Part shown: positions 4,882 through 6,095 of the stretch, one piece after another
How the letters are laid out: every line of letters begins with the position of its first letter
Position numbering within the stretch: position 1 is the first letter of the stretch
From: Alphaproteobacteria bacterium
GTDB lineage: Bacteria > Pseudomonadota > Alphaproteobacteria > Sphingomonadales > Sphingomonadaceae
NCBI GenBank assembly: GCA_018830415.1
Contig: JAHJSJ010000327.1
Location: forward strand, 1-6,095
DNA: 6,095 nt
Direction of reading: 5' to 3'
The notes under the pieces: generated by a model
Database searches by the model: none
What the model saw: only the letters and a program-made list of their open reading frames with translations
What the model was told of the DNA's origin: nothing
Program-made: the position numbers and the translations under genes

Positions 4882-5807
4882 ACGCCGTAACCAACCGCAA
4901 GTTGAATGGTGCCTACAACCACGCCTATCTCGATGAGCAGACCAAACGCATGATCCGTCGTGCCATCCTGAAGGCGGTGGCCATTCCTGGTTATCAGGTA
5001 CCATTCGGTTCACGCGAAATGCCGGTCCCCTATGGTTGGGGCACTGGTGGCATACAGATCACCGCGTCGATCATTGGCCAGGACGACGTGTACAAATGCA
5101 TCGATCAGGGCGCAGATGACACGACCAATGCCGTCTCGATCCGGCGTTTCTTTGCGAAAGTCGCCGATGTTGCGACGACAGAAACCACCGAAAAGGCGAC
5201 CATTATCCAGACCCGCCACCGCGTTCCTGAAGCGCCGCTCAAGGAAGGCCAGATCATGGTCTATCAGGTGCCCCAGCCGGAGCCGCTGAGGGGTCTGGAG
5301 CCGCGCGAGACGGAAACCCGCGCGATGCATGCCTACGAGGAATACGGGCTGCAATATCTGTCGCTCTATGAGAGTGTCTCTGCATTCGGCCGGATTGCGG
5401 GCGGCGCGGGCTATCCTGTGCTGGTGGATGAGCGGTATCTGATGTCGCCGTCGCCAATCCCGAAATTCGATAATCCGAAGCTGCATCAGAGCGAGGCTCT
5501 GCATCTGTTCGGCGCCGGGCGCGAAAAGCGGATATACGCCGTTCCGCCACACACTGACGTGCGCAGTCTCGATTTCGAGGACTATCCGTTCGAAGTGCAG
5601 CATTTCGACGAAGTGTGTGCGCTGTGCGGTTGTTCTGAAAGTTACAAGGATGAAGTCATCCTTGATGACGAGGGCAACAGAATGTTCGTCTGCTCGGACA
5701 GTTCCTATTGCACTGACCGCAGAAATGCTGGTCACGCCGGTCCGCTGGCAGGGCACGTTCTGGGGCAGGATGATCCCGATCCCGCAAGCCTGGAGGATGC
5801 ACAATGA
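4878..5807 (+). CDS. phnJ: PhnJ, radical-SAM C-P lyase
   Basis: PhnJ cleaves the carbon-phosphorus bond of ribose 1-phosphonate 5-phosphate, releasing the alkane or other organic product and leaving the ribose cyclic phosphate. It uses S-adenosylmethionine and a 4Fe-4S cluster. The unusual CX2CX21C cluster motif is intact: Cys247, Cys250 and Cys272, followed by Cys278, which matches the cysteine proposed to form a thiyl radical. Gly38 in AIPGYQVPFG matches the glycyl-radical residue (Gly32 in Escherichia coli). Other family blocks are YLDEQTKRMIRRAILKAVAI (17-36), PYGWGTGGIQ (51-60), QGADDTTNAVSIR (77-89), PSPIPKFDNPK (191-201) and FGAGREKRIYAVPPHTDVRS (211-230). The product has 309 residues against about 281 in E. 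coli; most of the excess is a C-terminal tail after Cys278 (RRNAGHAGPL onward). An extra Cys252 lies two residues after the second cluster cysteine. ATGA overlaps link it to phnI upstream and phnK downstream, and GGAGG at 4866-4870 precedes the start. Confidence 0.98.
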   Translation: MNAVTNRKLNGAYNHAYLDEQTKRMIRRAILKAVAIPGYQVPFGSREMPVPYGWGTGGIQITASIIGQDDVYKCIDQGADDTTNAVSIRRFFAKVADVATTETTEKATIIQTRHRVPEAPLKEGQIMVYQVPQPEPLRGLEPRETETRAMHAYEEYGLQYLSLYESVSAFGRIAGGAGYPVLVDERYLMSPSPIPKFDNPKLHQSEALHLFGAGREKRIYAVPPHTDVRSLDFEDYPFEVQHFDEVCALCGCSESYKDEVILDDEGNRMFVCSDSSYCTDRRNAGHAGPLAGHVLGQDDPDPASLEDAQ

Positions 5808-6095
5808 CAGCAACTGCACAAATTGAACCACAGGTCTTTGCGGAGCAAAGCGACGGTGCGCTGTTGTCAGTACGCAATCTGAACAAGCGCTTTGGTCATG
5901 TTCATGCCTGCAAGGACGTTGGCTTCGATCTGCGCCGCGGGGAAATTCTCGGCATCGTCGGGGAAAGCGGATCGGGCAAGACCACACTGCTGCGCTGTAT
6001 GGCGGGGCAGGTCGAGCCGGATTCCGGCGAGGTTCTGTTCAATAGCAGGCGCTATGGTCAAAAGGACATTTTTGCCCTTTCCGAACAGGATCGTC
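5804..6095 (+). CDS. phnK: PhnK, C-P lyase-associated ABC ATPase, N-terminal part cut by the right edge
   Basis: PhnK is an ABC-type ATPase that docks on the PhnGHIJ core, apparently via PhnJ, and is needed for phosphonate use in vivo; despite its fold it has no membrane partner. The 97 complete codons in the window show an N-terminal extension of about 19 residues, the first strand LLSVRNLNKRFG (20-31), then GEILGIVGESGSGKTTLLRC (46-65) with the Walker A motif at 53-60. The segment FALSEQDR (90-97) matches the corresponding ALSE/AMSEADR stretch typical of PhnK rather than of general importer ATPases. The ATG at 5804-5806 overlaps the phnJ stop (ATGA); GGAGG at 5792-5796 is a suitable ribosome binding site. 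The Q-loop, signature and Walker B motifs lie beyond the window. PhnL, a related ATPase, is less likely because phnK normally follows phnJ directly. Confidence 0.94.
   Translation, partial: MTATAQIEPQVFAEQSDGALLSVRNLNKRFGHVHACKDVGFDLRRGEILGIVGESGSGKTTLLRCMAGQVEPDSGEVLFNSRRYGQKDIFALSEQDR

Noticed and set aside
3874..5013. 379-codon minus-strand frame antisense to phnI
   Set aside because: It lies opposite unmistakable phnI and the start of phnJ; the translation is Arg/His-rich and featureless, typical of the antisense shadow of a G+C-rich gene.
5010..5987. 325-codon minus-strand frame antisense to phnJ and phnK
   Set aside because: Shadow of the phnJ coding frame; no recognisable domain, and the sense strand encodes intact catalytic motifs.

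Overview
The window carries most of a carbon-phosphorus (C-P) lyase locus for phosphonate breakdown. High G+C coding sequence, G/C-rich third codon positions, tightly packed ATGA-type gene overlaps and the overall look of the Phn proteins suggest a proteobacterium, most likely an alphaproteobacterium. I cannot fix the family or genus from sequence alone.

Layout. Positions 1-294 (minus strand) hold the N-terminal 98 codons of a membrane protein that resembles the first transmembrane part of an ABC exporter; it runs off the left edge. Positions 295-604 have no confident gene. One weak minus-strand frame there (291-608) overlaps both neighbours by start/stop sharing, and a perfect 14-bp palindrome lies just beyond the phnM stop. 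Positions 605-2475 (minus strand) are phnM and, upstream of it, phnF. Positions 2476-2652 are an AT-rich divergent control region with a direct repeat and several small dyads. Positions 2653-6095 (plus strand) are phnG, phnH, phnI, phnJ and the first 97 codons of phnK, which runs off the right edge. All plus-strand junctions overlap by ATGA or have a 1-bp gap.

How the genes work together. PhnG, PhnH, PhnI and PhnJ form the C-P lyase core complex, and PhnK is an ABC-type ATPase that docks on it. PhnI (with G, H and the ATPase PhnL) attaches the phosphonate to the ribose of a purine nucleotide. PhnM then removes pyrophosphate, and the radical-SAM enzyme PhnJ cleaves the C-P bond. PhnF is a GntR/HutC-type regulator that probably controls both arms from the shared intergenic region. 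PhnL, PhnN, PhnP and the phosphonate importer PhnCDE are not in the window; phnL would be expected beyond the right edge.

The pathway is well known. The less usual points are the split of phnM from the core genes into a phnF-phnM unit on the opposite strand, the probable ABC-exporter gene following that unit, and the repeat structure of the divergent promoter region. I see no RNA genes, insertion sequences or CRISPR arrays.
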